Assembly: GCA_948567375.1 (NCBI GenBank)
Contig: OX419762.1
Location: 18,482,001 to 18,546,000 of the forward strand
Direction of reading: 5' to 3'
Source of the DNA: Lunularia cruciata
Lineage: Eukaryota; Streptophyta; Marchantiopsida; Lunulariales; Lunulariaceae
Length of the DNA: 64,000 nucleotides
Shown in pieces: positions 1-13,602 of this stretch. Both the position numbers and the translations under genes were made by a program. Below the pieces are notes generated by a model. That model was not told where the DNA came from and ran no database searches. It was given only the letters and a program-made list of their open reading frames with translations. Every line of letters begins with the position of its first letter. The first letter of the stretch is position 1.

Positions 1-623
1 AAAGTAGAATCTCCGTCCGTCCATGCCGTCATCGTTAGCCTATTATGTTCCGCGTATATTCTGCCGTCAGGTTGTGTTGTACCTGTAATATATTGGAACC
101 ATCTTCCTACTTGCTCAATGGTTTCCTTTGCTTGCATCCTCTGGTTTTACTCGGGAAGGCACACTCCTTTCATAACATGCTGTAGATATTAAATGCTATC
201 TTATCCTCAAGTATTATTATCCAATTTGCTTCTGCTTTGGATCGATTTCGCTCATGTGTTTTTTGTCAACTTTTTCTTGCTTAACCTTGCATGTATTCAC
301 TTGCTTATATCAGCATGCCTCGGGTTGCATCCGTTTTTGTATGCATCTACTTGCTTTCATGTGCAAGTCTCCAGTTTGCATCGGTTCTGTCCTAAGTGGG
401 TTTGGTTCCCCCGTTCAGGGAACCGTTCTGCGAACGGTTTCTGCAACCATTACTCGTGTATTTGGAAGTAGAAGCTACAAAGTTGAGAAAGACCGAACGT
501 TTTCACCTAACCAGAGAAGAACATCTGACTTTGAGAATGTAATGGAGTGTAATAATGTAGAGAAGTAATAGTGGAGAGGTTTAAAGATATAGCATTGAGT
601 GCTAACTTATTAAACACTTACAG
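1..623 (+). other. Intron of the isopropylmalate dehydratase gene (gene starts outside the window)
   Basis: No family-like coding sequence is visible before the exon at 624. Since that exon encodes the middle of the protein, this stretch is read as intron, perhaps with the edge of an earlier exon outside the window. Small open frames here match nothing I recognise and are rich in Cys, Phe and Leu, as expected of T-rich intron DNA. It ends in a pyrimidine-poor but usable CTTACAG acceptor at 617-623. Confidence 0.6.
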
Positions 624-2480
624 ATGGAGGATAGAATGACGTTATGCAACATGGTAGTAGAAGCCGGAGGCAAGAATGGGGTAGTCGCAGCAGATAAAGT
701 GACTTTCCAATATCTTGAGGTAAGTTCGGCTTTATAAGACGTTGGTGGTAAATAAATTTCTGACGTCTTCGTGAAAGAGATTGTGAGTGCTTAGTATATT
801 ACTTTACTTTTGCTTATAGACTGGTTAGGGTCCTGACTAACTGCTCTTTATATTCCTGTTCTCCGTAGGGAAAGACCACCGTTTCTTACGAGCCTGTCTA
901 CAGCGATGCATCCGCAAGGTGTGGAAATAATGCTTTTATTTGTGCATCACCTTTTAGTAGTCCCGCGTAGGCCCTGCTGTGGGTCGCTCTGTATAAGCGC
1001 GCATTGAGCGGAGGTTTTTCGTTGTTAATATTAGATTTCAGGACTTAGATCACTAATGTAAACTTGCATCCCTCGCACAGGTTTGGAAGTTGTTTGGTAG
1101 CCTCTTCTATGATCTTGTAGCTGACTTCGTGATATATGTGCGCAGCTATTTGGAAGAGTACGTGTTTGATGTTACGAAGCTTGAGCCACTCGTGGCGAAG
1201 GTACCCTTCCCCTGACATTGTCCTGTGAATTCATTTCAAGTACGTTGTACAACTAAAGGAATATGAATCCAGTAGATCCCAGAAGTTATACAAGACCCAA
1301 GTCCACAGTCGTCTGATGAGAATCAACACTCAATGTGCTTGTCAATAGCTGATTTTGTATAATCGATGCTACATTATGTATCGCTTACGAACCGGAGAAA
1401 CGTAAAAGTAAGCAGACAAATCTGCTATGAACCAAACACAATAAACAATCGTACTCGAGGATTTATCGTTGCATGATTTTTCTTGCAGCCACATTCACCA
1501 GATAACCGTGGTACAGCGCGCGAGTCGAAAGATGTGAAAATCGACAGGGTTTATATCGGATCTTGCACCGGCGGGAAAACAGAAGATTTCATGGCTGCGG
1601 CCAAGCTTTTGCATGCTTCGGTACGTATAGAATGTTATACCGTCCTGATTGTCATAATGCTCAACTCAAGTGAAAAGCTGGACGACAGGTTCGATATCTC
1701 TTGTTTTTACTTTTCGAGAAAAGAGTCGAAGCAGCAAAGTGTACACTCAGTCGGATTCGGCACTAACACGACTTTTCCGGCTGGAGCAGGGTGACAAAGT
1801 GAAAGTACCGACATTCCTTGTTCCGGCTACGCAGAAGGTCAGTGGAGTATCGTCCATTCGTTTTAACGGAAGTTACAACGATTTAATTCCTGCACGAGTC
1901 GCTCATTTGGCATTATATCTGTAGTAGTTGCTCACACTCCAGGCAAACGTAGCGTAAAGAGAAATAAGGTCGGGTATATGATTACTTGCTCCCTGAGTTG
2001 GTGAGGTGTGAACGTGGAATGGTTGGTTTCTCTGCAAACAGGTGTGGATGGATTTGTACACTCTGAAAGTACCCGGGTCAGATAAGACCGCTGCAGAAGT
2101 GTTCGAGGCAGCTGGATGTGATACACCAACTTCACCATCTTGTGGAGCATGCTTAGGTGGCCCACGAGATACATATGCACGTTTGAACGAACCTCAGGTA
2201 CGGTCTTCTAATCCAAAGCATATAAAGTACCTCAAAACTGTTGGGATGTAAGCTACTGGGTACAAGTTACGTACTGATGCACCTGAGTGCTAGTGTAATG
2301 TGAGTTTGTACTCTGGTTACTAAACAGTCTCTTGTGGATCAGGTTTGCGTATCGACGACCAATCGTAACTTCCCTGGAAGAATGGGACACAAAGAAGGTC
2401 AAGTCTACTTGGCATCTCCCTTCACGGCAGCAGCGTCTGCACTCACTGGTTTTGTCACTGATCCAAGGGAGTTTCTTTAA
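624..2480 (+). CDS. 3-isopropylmalate dehydratase large subunit, 3' part of gene (7 exons)
   Basis: This enzyme isomerises 2-isopropylmalate to 3-isopropylmalate in leucine biosynthesis, and in plants it acts in the plastid with a separate small subunit. Exons are 624-719, 869-918, 1146-1200, 1489-1620, 1790-1837, 2042-2197 and 2343-2480, giving 224 residues plus a TAA stop; all junctions are GT-AG and in phase. The iron-sulfur cysteines are visible in [12 protein letters not shown] (exon 4) and [10 protein letters not shown] (exon 6). [14 protein letters not shown] (exon 7) is the usual substrate-binding stretch, and the C-terminus TDPREFL is typical of the plant protein. About the first half of a roughly 500-residue protein lies upstream of the window. 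Plants also use this subunit family in methionine chain elongation for glucosinolates, but only in Brassicales, so leucine synthesis is the expected role. I see no break or frameshift. Confidence 0.93.
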
Positions 2481-4276
2481 ATGCCAACTAGTTTAGGAGT
2501 GTTCAAACTCCAGACAGATTTGAACGTAGTCCCTCATGAGTCAAACAAGATTTTGCTGAAATGCAGACGGTTGAGTGAAATGTCAATATCATTTCTCAAG
2601 ATTATATGAAGAGCTTTCGTACTTATCAGGTTATATATAGAAACGAGAAATAAAAATATTTTGGACATTAATTCCTCCTCACGCTGAGTTAAGTACCAGG
2701 TCACTGCAACCAATTTTTTACATGCTTTATATTCCGAGGGCTCTTTACTTTTATACCGTGCATCTTAACACAACTCTGGTACTGAAGCTTCCTACTTTAG
2801 TAACACTTCATTTCGCCGGTTAACTTCCTTTCTAGCTCTTTCTCCAGTAACACTTCCTGCGGAAGATGTGTGAATGGTGTTTGATACGTATGTGACTCAT
2901 CACTCTGTTTGGAAGCAGTAGTCTGGTTCTTCTCACATGGTACTTCACCGAGGCTTTACAAAACCGACCAATGACTTGGAAGCTCAAAATCGCGTCATAG
3001 ATCTACAGAACAAAGAGCAATTGAACATGCCGGCAGAGCAGAATTTCTCTTATTTATGAATTTGTTTGGAAAGTCGAATTACTTTATGACAGACGCGAAA
3101 AGGCCAAAGTTCGGCCACCCAAGAAGCGATAAAGCCTTTCTCTCCCCTGCTCTCCTTTCTCTACACAAGTTCCAGGAGGGGCCTTGAGTTATCTACTACT
3201 GGATTTACCATTCATCGTGCAAGCAGTCATAGACTGTATAAAATCAACATCAAATAGTGGCAGATGTATATCCCACTTTTGATAAAACTACCTTCCGTTC
3301 ACTTATGTGATACGGATAACTCAAATGATCAGCTGGTACCTCGCGGTGCTGCTATTTGGGACACTTCAAGTGCACGTCTTCTTACTCTTCATCTCTCAAA
3401 TAAGGTCCAAGTACTGCCTTCAGAAAGCCAAACAATTGGCAGTGTTATTACCCACATGGGAAGGCTGAGAGCAAAAGTAGTGATAAAATCGTTTTCCAAG
3501 TTGGACAGGTATTTTAAGCCTTAACATTAGGATTGTAAACAGGATCTCATGCAAGTAGCGGGGAATTTTCGGTGGGCAGAGCTCATAATTCCAACTCAGT
3601 GCTAGCACGAAAACTCAGTGGCTTTCAGCGCATGTCATACAATAATAAGGCCTCTTTTGAAACTGGATACCAAAAGTCAGTGTATCAACCCGGAAAAGAT
3701 TCGATGTTTGGAAGATCAGAGCTCTGTTAGAGCGCTACAGTAGTTCAGTGTATATATGTATAGCGATGGAAATTCCGGAAAGATCAGAAAGTCCTGGTGG
3801 GCAAAGCAGGCAGAGGAAGCAACTTGATTTTACACCAACCAACTGCCAGGAGACTCTGGATATGATTCTAGTTTGGGGTGACACTTGCACCGTTGATTAG
3901 ATTACAAATTATGATGTGCAGGAAACTGAGGAATGATTGTCTGTACCCGGAGCATGCTACTATTTATAACGTATGGGAAGTAGAGATTGTGTTGCCGAGC
4001 ATGGCAGAGAGAATGTAAACGATACAAGTCTCACCAGAGTTCGGTCGAGTTGTGCAGAGGCACTTCGTTCCTTCTCACTTCTTACGCATCGTTCCTGCAG
4101 ATCTTAAGTTCTGAATCGTCTTGTCTGTATCTGATGGAATACAGTTCGGGCAAAGGTGAAAAGTGCACTTGGGTGTTTAGAACTCATTCCACATAAGCCA
4201 CCTGCTGTTGGAACAGCCAGCGGTTGTGTGTCGGTTTTGGTCTGATCCGATATATTTTGGAGGAAGGAAGAAGTGA
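2481..4276 (+). other. Intergenic: 3' region of the dehydratase gene and upstream region of the lipase gene
   Basis: This 1.8-kb stretch holds only short unsupported open frames on both strands. The first 200-300 bases should be the 3' UTR of the dehydratase gene, and the last several hundred the promoter and leader of the lipase gene. I see no clear TATA box close to the chosen start, which is common for plant housekeeping promoters. Confidence 0.5.
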
Positions 4277-7200
4277 ATGGAGATGGCATCTGCTGGTGCA
4301 GCCATCACTCCACTGGGAAGCTTGCACTCCGGAGTGGGAAATAATCATAACCATTTCTTCTTACATGCGTGTTATTCATTCTGTACTGTGGGTTCTGGGC
4401 GGGTCACAATTTTAAGCAGCGAAAGATTGGGAATATCAGGAGTGAGGAATGCTCAGCGATGGTGGAGAACGAGTTCAAAGATTAGAGTGGAGAAACCCAG
4501 ATTTTCAAAGAGAGAATATAGCAATTATGTCGATGACCGAACAGAAGAGCCTCGTCCCCCTTTCAATTTGGATTTGGCTGTACTATTGGCAGGTTTCGCC
4601 TTTGAATCCTACAATTCACCTCCGGTAAAGAGTTGTTCTGTCGTTTCTGTGTAACACTTAGACAAATGTGAAGTGGGGATCGTTTAGTTTAGCCCGAAAT
4701 GTGTGTAGAGTACTGCAAGCGCATTTGTTATGCTCTGAAATTGGATAATTCTGTAGATGGGTTTTAGAATCTGTTTCTGACTACATGTCTTCAATCCGCC
4801 CAGAAATTTATGTATCTAGATGTTTTGCAGAAAGATGAAGGTGTGCGTGAGATGGATAATGAGGACTGTGAAACAACTTATCTCTCCAAGTAAAATCCTC
4901 TCTAAACATTTGTGGTCCTTCCTTGTACATTGTCAGATCCTATCCTCAGGAACTTTTCGCTCTCCTCTGGATCTTATCATAGAATTCAAGTCATGCTAAC
5001 ACTTTGTTGCAGTTCACATTTGCATTAGACGAACTAGTTTGATGAAATTGGTTTGTATAGAATTATTTGCGGCTATTACATGCGAATTCCTCACCTGATC
5101 TGAGGGATCCCATCTTCTCAATTATGGGTGCAGTCCTTAGAGACCTCGCAGGGTTGTAAACAACATTATTACCCGTCTGACGGATAGTGACTACATCATC
5201 TTTTAGTGTTGGCTTGTATGCCTCATGATGGTAAAGTCACTCAAACGCTGAACCATTTTGCAGGGAGTATGTTCAGGAATTATATGATGGTCAACTTTGC
5301 GTCAAACTTAAAAATGGTTCCAACTTTCCTGGCCTAGATCTCTGGGTAAGTTATGTTCTGGAACTCTTGCTTGCGATTCTCTCGATTTTCTCTCTGAGTA
5401 GCGAGTCAAAATATGTATCCATCCAGAACTGTGAGCCTCTTAATAATATAACCATAGGTTCATGTAAAGCCGAGTCCACCTCTGAAGAAAATATACCTTC
5501 TATGTCCTTGAAACTGGAGGTCTTTTATCACAGAGCACCGTGAACATGGTTACCTGCCATAGATGTAATGTTATTGCTAATCCAATGTTGGCTGCGTGGT
5601 TCTAAGGCTACTGGTTGTCTTCGATTGCAGGGAACCAGTGATCCTTATGTTGTTTTGCGTATAGCGGACTGCAGAGTGCGGAGTAAAACCGTTTGGGCGT
5701 AAGTTTCTGCATTTCATGTTTCTCTAACAGTACCGGTGTGGTGTGCAAGAATGGCAGAGTAGTGTCTAGAGATTTGAAGAGTAACAAGTACAATGGTGAA
5801 GAGGTCGATTACTCTGGCCTGAAATATTTTGTCATGTCATGGGATATGATTGTCCAAGAACCAGGCAAAGAAGTTAGCAGCACCAAGGATATTTATAAAT
5901 TCTGCTTCACTGGATTATACAGTTCTCTGCGTTTCCCTGCATTTCCCAGAAAAATTATCTTGTGTTTGGGTAATCTAAGATCCATCGAAGCTCTTTGTCT
6001 CATGCTAAATGATATAAAATAAAACTTGGAATCTGCAGAAGTGGTTTGCACCTACCGTGTGCCGTTTCTCTTGGTCAACACTGCTGACATTGTTTAACGA
6101 TCTGTGCGTGCTTGAACTCCTCTTCATATAATGTTTACATACAAAGTTTATAATCTCTCCATATGAAGACGTAGCGTCTTTCAAATGTCACTTATTGATA
6201 GTTGGTAACCTACTCAAGCTTTAGACCCCTGTGAAACTAAATCTAATTGGGAGCCTTTGTCTTGTTTCAGGACGAAGGACCCTGTCTGGAATGAAGAACT
6301 GGATCTAAACGTGAAAGACCCAACAAATCAGATATTAAAAGTGAGCGACGCAATTACATGATGATAATCTTGTTCGTTTTGGAGTCTAACAACTTGACTT
6401 TGATACCGAGTGAATCATCATTCTCAAAGTGAAACTTGTCTATTGCTGTACTTGAACTTTTGCCGTAGGTGCACTTAACAGCTAATGAAGTTGCTGATTT
6501 TGGCAGGTGGCAGCCTGGGATGCGAATCTTGTAACAGCTCATCGCAGGCTCGGAAATTCAGCTATAAGCTTGGAGAATCTCTGTGATGGTACTTCTTTTA
6601 CATACCGGTGACATACGGACTAAGACCCGAGCTCCAAATCAGTCGAATATAGTTCCGAGTCGTTTTCGTTGTAAACTGTAACAATAAGTAAGAAACAAGA
6701 GTTTTGAGTTACTGCTACAAACGGAAGTTCACCCGTTCGCGAGTAGCTACGGTGTAGCCATGTCGGCTTGATCACTACCAACTCGATGGGGATTACTTTC
6801 TTTCATGCACACATGACAGTATCAGTAAACTCTGTATTCCTATTTATCCTCTTCCAGGTAAATCGCATAACCTGGAAATAGAACTTGAAGGCATGGGTGG
6901 AGGCGGAACCGTGAACTTTCAGGTGTCATTCTTACATCTTGCAGAACTCCAGTTTCATTTGAGCTGTCGCGTGTACTTGAGATGTCTCTATTATCTGCCA
7001 ATCAATATTAATACTTAGACAACCAGGATCAACGTCTCATTCATTAGGGGGAACATTCTGATTCACTTGAACTTGGTCGTAGTGTTACTGCATTAAGATG
7101 ACAGTAAGTCAACTCATTTTATACTCATTCTTTCCCTGTTAATTGCCGAATGCATTGCCCGTTTAGTTCAACTCATAGCCCCTTGGTTGCAGGTCCAATA

Positions 7201-10200
7201 TAGGAGCTTTTCCCAAATTGAATCCGAAAAGGATTCATTCTCTTTGGCCAGAATTTTCAGAGTTGATGTTTTAGAGAAAGCTTTCAAGTCTGTTGTTGGA
7301 GAAAGTCAAATAAGCGTTGCGGATCTTTTGAACTTTTATCGCCCATCCGGAGGAAGACACAAAGATGGAGAGAATGCTGCAAAAGCGTCTGTGCCAGCGG
7401 AGGAAAGCAGTAGGCTGGGACCGCAAGGAACTAAGGACAGAGGATTCGCTTGGGAACCGTTTACTAAACGTACAGAAGGAGCGGAGGACAGGCCGGAAGG
7501 TGAAGAAAGCTCTAGGGATGAAGAACTTGATAAAGATGACGACGTGGCATATTGGAGGACAATGGCTGACGCTTTGTCTGACAAGCTGAAGCCGCTAGGA
7601 CTTGATTTGTCAGCCTTGCTCGCAGACAGGGATGAGACAGGGAAACTCAGGGAGGATGTGAAAAAAATTGGACTCGCGTCTCAAGAGAAGGCAAAATTAG
7701 AGTATATAAAACAAGGGCTAACATTAGAGGAATGTGAAAACTTGAAGAATGAAATGGCTCAGGCTGAAGGAGACACAAACCTGTTTGGTTTGGATTCTAT
7801 CCTGCGTCAGGGCCTATCACCACCAGAATCTGTTGACAACCTAAGGAAGCAAACGGAAAAACTCATTGGAATCTGGGCCATGTTTGCCAAGTCTACGGGG
7901 TCTCCATCTGGTGAGGAGGACATGGCACTAGAATCAGTAGAATCCAAAAATTCCGGTTATTCAGAGAGAGCTCTGCCTGAAAGGTTTGCTCCTGGAGAAA
8001 ACCAAGAGATGGAGGATTCACAATCTGCAATGTTCAGCACCGCCGAGAGTGCAATGGAAGCTTGGGCACTCCTGGCCACAACCTTGGGAGGAGCTAGCCT
8101 CGTCAAGTCAGATTTCAAGAAAATTTGCTTTGTGGAAAATGGGAAGACAGATACCCAAGTGAGCGGCTCTTACTTCTGAAGGAATGAATCATGTAATTCC
8201 TTCCTTGGTCTTCCGTTTACACTTTTTTGCCTTATCCCACCTAGTGGCTATTTTGTGCTATCTCTCTGAATAAGCCGTTCAGCAAATCAGTCAAAAATAG
8301 CATCCGCTAGGTAGTCCGAGGACAAAATGGCGAGGTTCATGCGGAAAGAGATTGTTTGCTCTAATCTCACTCCATTTACGTTGCACTCTGATCAGGTTGC
8401 GATTTGGAGGGATCAAGTGCGCAGGAGGTTGGTTGTTGCCTTCAGAGGAACAGAACAGGTCCGGTTTTCTCATCCTCTTTCAAGTATTTGCACTTGTTCG
8501 GTAGACTGGAGCCAATGAGACTGGTGCTCTTAGTGAATTACATCTTGTAAATGTCCCTAGTTTGGGCCCGTAATTCACAGTAGAGGTAGAGAGAGAATCA
8601 TAGTTGTTTCAGAGTCTGTATCAAGCTTTCAAGCATAGTATAACTAGCATACAGTCAGCAATTGTATAACTACAAAAAAGGCGGTGTTTCAAGAGTATTT
8701 ATCTCCTGTCTTGGTTCTACATTGAACCTGACGGTTGTACTCCAACGATTCTTAGGATATTAACTTCTTTGTCCACCAAACTGTATGCAGACAAAGTGGA
8801 AAGACGTAATCACGGACTTGAGTCTACTTGCCACTGGGTAAAGAAAACTACTTCTCGTAACTTCTAAGACTTTACTTGATATTCTACGTCCCAAGTTCCT
8901 GAGAGTACATCTACGGTTGAGGAGAAACTTCTCAGCCAAATGTGAAGCATATGTTAATCTCTAGTGGTGGATGAAATCTAGTGGATACTATGTGTTGTAT
9001 GGGTTCCAACAAAGGATGCAGGAACTTCAATAACAGCTATATTGATATTGCAGCTTCAATCCTGAACGTGTCGATGGAGGCGGCTCGAGAGAAGTACTGG
9101 TAAGAGATCATTCTCGACTGTCCTCTAAATGTAAATTTCTCCACATATTGAAGAGTCATACTAAACGTTACGATCAATTCATGGTCATCTGCATTAAACT
9201 CTAACCTTGAAAAGGTGTATTGGTGTTTCCGGTACAGGTGCATGGAGGTTTTCTTACTGCCTATGATTCTGTGAAAGCGAAACTCCTCTCCCTCGTCCGC
9301 TCCTCTATTAGCCTCAGGTAAAATTCTGACATTATTTCATCTGGTATAATTTGTAATGTTTACAGCCATTGTTTTTGGAGCGTATTCTAGTACAAACATC
9401 CTTGCAAGCCGAGCTACGAATTTCCATGCATGCCGGTTCTGGGATTCGAGATAGGCGTGTGCCCGTTGATTTTCATCTACCTGTACCCATTATTGAAATG
9501 CTAATTCGGTAGAAGGTGACGTAGTATCATCGAAGTGGAACCGTTGAGCTGGTTTTCTTATCGTCTTCTGCAAGACGATTTTGGTGTTTTCCTAGCAGAA
9601 TGTAATCAGTTAATACCATATCCACCGTTTGGCAGCAACAATAACTCTAATGGAGAAAACGATTGGCACATATACGTGACGGGGCATAGTCTTGGAGGGG
9701 CCTTAGCAACCCTTTTTGCCCTAGACTTGGCATCTTTTAAGATCTCCAGGTAAGATCAGAGCCCTCTGACAGGGGAAATCTTCAAAACCTAAGTGTTTTA
9801 GTGTGTGTACAGCTCACCAAACACTGTTCTTTTCCCTCTGATTTTGCATTATCATCGCTACCTTCTTGATCTCTAACACTCCCTGCAACTCTCTGGTGAC
9901 GATCATGTGTGGAATGATGCCCGCAGCTGGACGACATATAAAGCTAACTGTATCATGTTTGCGTCTGGGTGATGATTTTAGTGATGGAAATGTCTTTGTG
10001 ACAATGTACAATTACGGTTCTCCTCGTGTTGGAAACAGGCACTTTGCTGAAACTTATAATAAGGTGCAATATTTTCGCTTTTATTCTCTCTTTATCTTCA
10101 CGATTCAACACAGCAGTTAGTTTCGTCTTTCCTAGAAAGAATTAGTAGACACCAAAGAAGAATTGTCCTCTTGAGGTCAGTGAAGCAAGTATGGTTATAG

Positions 10201-11524
10201 TTCCCCTAATCCCTTTTCCATCCTTCTCTTGGCGAGGTATCTTCCAGACGGTCAAGGATAGCTGGCGAGTAGTTAATCATCGGGACATTGTTCCCACGGT
10301 CCCCCGGCTCATGGGATATTGTCATGTAGCCCAACCGATTTATCTCACGACAACACAAGACTCATCCGTGGTATATTTCTTATTCCTGATATGGATGGGC
10401 CCTCCTAATGCAAAGAAGTCTTGTGTTCGAACGGTTGGTGTGGGATAAGCTCGAAACCTCGGCTGGTTGTCTTTTCAAACTATTCACCATGCATATTCCT
10501 TTCTTTAGGAGACTTAAGTTGGTGGCTCTGCTTATAGATCTGAAGCAATCCTGTTATGCTTTTCATAGATGTCAGACCTGCTCGATGATGGTTACCAAGG
10601 GGATGTCATCGGAGAAGCGACAGCGGATGTTATACTTGAAAATATTGTGAGTTTGGAGTTCTGGTGTGCATACTCTGATTCCTTTACCAGGATGAAGTGA
10701 ATATCATATCGATTACAAATAGACGTTTGCAGTGTACCATGGAAGTACCTCTCGTTGGCAATTCTGGAATATTGTTGGACTGCACTGAAAAATTCTTGCA
10801 TCCTTCGAGAGCCTAAGACTTAGACATTGGCCTAAATAATCAGATGAAAGGCGAGCAGAGGGTGCTTCAAAGACTCCTGGACACAGAAATTGCTATGTTG
10901 AGAGCGATGCGAGATGGCAGTGCTGTCATGCAGCATATGGAAGACTTTTACTACATCACGTTGCTCCAGGTACTTTTATCCCCTTATTTGAGTAATCCAG
11001 AAGAGGTTGCCGTTCTCAATGTAGGGTAGGTTCATTGACAACAGTCGTGATGATAAGGTCACGAGATCTGCTGCTCCAATTTCACCTCGAGTCTAGACCC
11101 ATGCAAGGTCTACGAGGTTCTTCCAGTACACAAGCCTTCGGGAAATGAGACAGACACAGCTGTAGAATGTCACTTCTATTTTCCTGACAAGCATGATAGA
11201 CGTCGTTGTAGGACTTCCAGGAAATGAGTCCTCTCAGGCCGTGAAGCTTCAGCCGCTCATAACTTGGGTCAGCTTTATGTCCCACAAAGTAGACTAGAAG
11301 AATTGGGTCTCCCTGCTCGCTGTAAAAATCGTGTGCTCATTTCAACATGCCACTTTACCACCTTTAATTTGCAAACGACCCACTTCTCACTTCCTACTTT
11401 TAAGTACAGTAGTCTAGACGTACACTTACCGTGCATGGAGCTCCTTTTTCCTCACGTGCTCTTCATGTTGGTGCAGCGTGTCGAAGCTAGGATATCTCAC
11501 GGCAGGAGAAATCATACACAGTAA
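4277..11524 (+). CDS. C2-domain class 3 lipase (18 exons, about 848 residues), probably plastid-targeted
   Basis: Predicted acyl-lipid hydrolase with a calcium/lipid-binding C2 domain. Exons: 4277-4624, 4831-4889, 5264-5345, 5631-5698, 6271-6340, 6507-6588, 6858-6922, 7193-8158, 8396-8458, 8791-8837, 9054-9099, 9238-9317, 9636-9749, 9982-10063, 10248-10370, 10569-10646, 10844-10969, 11477-11524. They total 2547 nt and every junction keeps phase. The first ~80 residues are Ser/Arg/His-rich with few acids, like a transit peptide. The C2 domain (exons 3-7) shows GTSDPYVVLRIAD and TKDPVWNEEL. Exon 8 encodes 322 mostly acidic residues (EEESS and KDDD stretches). The lipase has AFRGTE (oxyanion region), nucleophile elbow GHSLGG (exon 13), YGSPRVGN and the probable catalytic Asp in NHRDIVP, with a candidate His in GYCHV. 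The layout resembles the Arabidopsis At4g13550 type (from memory). The last 16-codon exon and the exact start are the weakest parts. Confidence 0.85.
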
Positions 11525-12570
11525 ATGTGAGTGACAAATGGGAGTTTGGAATCGCGCCTGATAGGTAAGGGTAGCTTTTATCATTATTCTTTAGATTCGG
11601 AAGGAGATAGGAGAATGAGAGGTCGGTGAGCAATAGCTCCCTACCTCTACCAGTCGCTGAAGTTCTTCTTTCGGATCTAGAATTATCTTTAGAGGAGAGA
11701 TTAACGCAAACAAAAGTACACATAGATATTGCATAGCTTGCTTGATCGTGAGCGATTTCTGATTAGCATCGATCTATAGACGGCCTATCTACCTGATATG
11801 ACGGAGGTTATTTCAACCTATCTGTGCACCTTTTCGCTCCAAAGGAGTCATTGGTTGGACACTCGTATCTGTTCAAAGGCTTCGTAAATCGCCATTCACA
11901 ATCAAAACTTATGCTTCTTTCATCGAAGCGTTGTGCAGGTCTTGGAAATGCGCCGTATTAATCACACATTTGATTGTTTCATAACTCTATTTCCCTTGTT
12001 ACTTGTAATTGAAGCCCACTGAAGCGCCAGCCAAGCTAATGATTCCATAACTTCCAATCGCGTATGCACTACATTAATAACGCTTTTGACCACCGATTGT
12101 GGTCACTGTGCTTGGTCGAGGAACCACTATTTGATGTTTTAAGCACGTGGAGGAAAGAGACCGTTCTGGGTCAGTCAAATTCTCGTCAATTTTACGTCAG
12201 AACCTGACTTTGTATCTGCTCCACCGAAAGTAGGTGTCAATTTTACGCACCATCTGTTGTACCGTTTAGGTTTAAACCTCGATCCCCGAAAGCTCTGTTA
12301 CTGAAATTTCTCCAGCAAGCAGAGGATGCCGACAGAGAATTCTCCCTGAAAGAACAGAAATGCAGGTCTTTGAGTTGGAGCAACCTGTGAAAGGGAACGA
12401 CCAACCAGCACCATGTATCCGCAGGAGGATCTGGGAAAGAACTCGAGGCAATACGCTTGGTTTTGAACTGAGAACACGCAACCCTGACCTATGGCGTCAT
12501 CTTTGGAGGTACTGCTTGAGATCTGAGGAGCTGGGTATCCAGTTCAAGCTTCGATATCCTCGAGATTTCG
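11525..12570 (+). other. Intergenic region without a recognised gene
   Basis: The first part is probably the 3' UTR of the lipase gene. From about 11,700 to 12,250 no frame stays open for long. A short frame at 12,360-12,593 overlaps the next possible exon and matches nothing. An ATG at 12,492 opens a short peptide beginning MASSLEV, vaguely like PEX11 N-termini, but it hits a stop after eleven codons, so an exon here is speculative. Confidence 0.4.
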
Positions 12571-13152
12571 GTGGCAAGCTGCTGGAGAATTGAACCTACA
12601 TATATATTCTTCCACCTACAAGCAGTGTTCCAATCTATTACACTGAACTCGGAGACTAATTTAGAGGACTGGAGAAGGAACTCACGTCAATCTGGAATAA
12701 CCATGAGTTATGCTCTGGAGACGGCAGCTTTTACTCCAAGAGGCGTTGAAGTTGTACACCATAAGCCAAATGGATTGAAAATCTGTGACAGGACTTTACC
12801 TTTGTACTTGAACTCCCTGCTGCAGGTCTCAGAATATCCTCTAGAATGTAGTCCACGTCGTCAGCAAGCGAGTAAATTATTGTCTTCACTAAAACCTCAA
12901 TTGTGCTGGAAGTCAAGTCCAATGATGAGCCGGGCACGGGATTTACCTCCCAATTCCTTCGGACCACGAGCAATTTGGAAGCGTCGCAATTGCAGCCTGT
13001 TGACGGTCAGAAGCGAAGGTAGTCACAGTGATTGCTGCGGGAGTGAGCCAAAGGGAGAGTTTAGCTATAGGCGATCCTCTGCCCCTGGGGAGAAACACTG
13101 CCTTGAAACATATGATCAGGTATATGTTCTGCCTGAACAGCTGACTCACTGA
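12571..13152 (+). CDS. Unrecognised open frame, possible 5' exon material
   Basis: A 193-codon frame is open here, longer than chance frames nearby, but its predicted protein has no recognisable domain. It is rich in Ser, Arg and Cys and has several proline pairs, which is not typical of a folded enzyme. It could be leader or exon sequence of the membrane-protein gene downstream, or simply a chance frame; stops on both sides and the lack of family resemblance keep confidence low. Confidence 0.18.
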   Translation: MASCWRIEPTYIFFHLQAVFQSITLNSETNLEDWRRNSRQSGITMSYALETAAFTPRGVEVVHHKPNGLKICDRTLPLYLNSLLQVSEYPLECSPRRQQASKLLSSLKPQLCWKSSPMMSRARDLPPNSFGPRAIWKRRNCSLLTVRSEGSHSDCCGSEPKGEFSYRRSSAPGEKHCLETYDQVYVLPEQLTH

Positions 13153-13602
13153 TCCAACATCAAATCACAATTCATTCACTGTTGTGCGCTGTTTGGATTG
13201 TTCATGCCTGTCTGCAACCCTTAAAATGGACTAACCAACCCAGCAGACATTCTTCATGATTAACTGTACTGATCTGAGAAACTGTGAGATATTGGCTGTT
13301 TCGGTTTGGACTGTTCATGATGTTAAGCTTGAAGCCGTGAAGGAATCAGACAGTCCGTGTCTGATATGATTCTGTTAAAAAATGTTAAAACCCCTAAGAG
13401 CCAGACGTTTCTTCACGCGTAAAAATATTTAAGTAAACTTCACCACCCTCAGAATGAAGGAATAAGACTTGACTGTCCGATGACGTCAAGAAAGGTCAAT
13501 TTCATGAGACCCATGAAACTAGATGTTGATTGACTGATCAATCCCTTCGAAAATGGCATGGAAATCACATAAGGTGAGCTATGGCCTGTTTGTGTGACGC
13601 AG

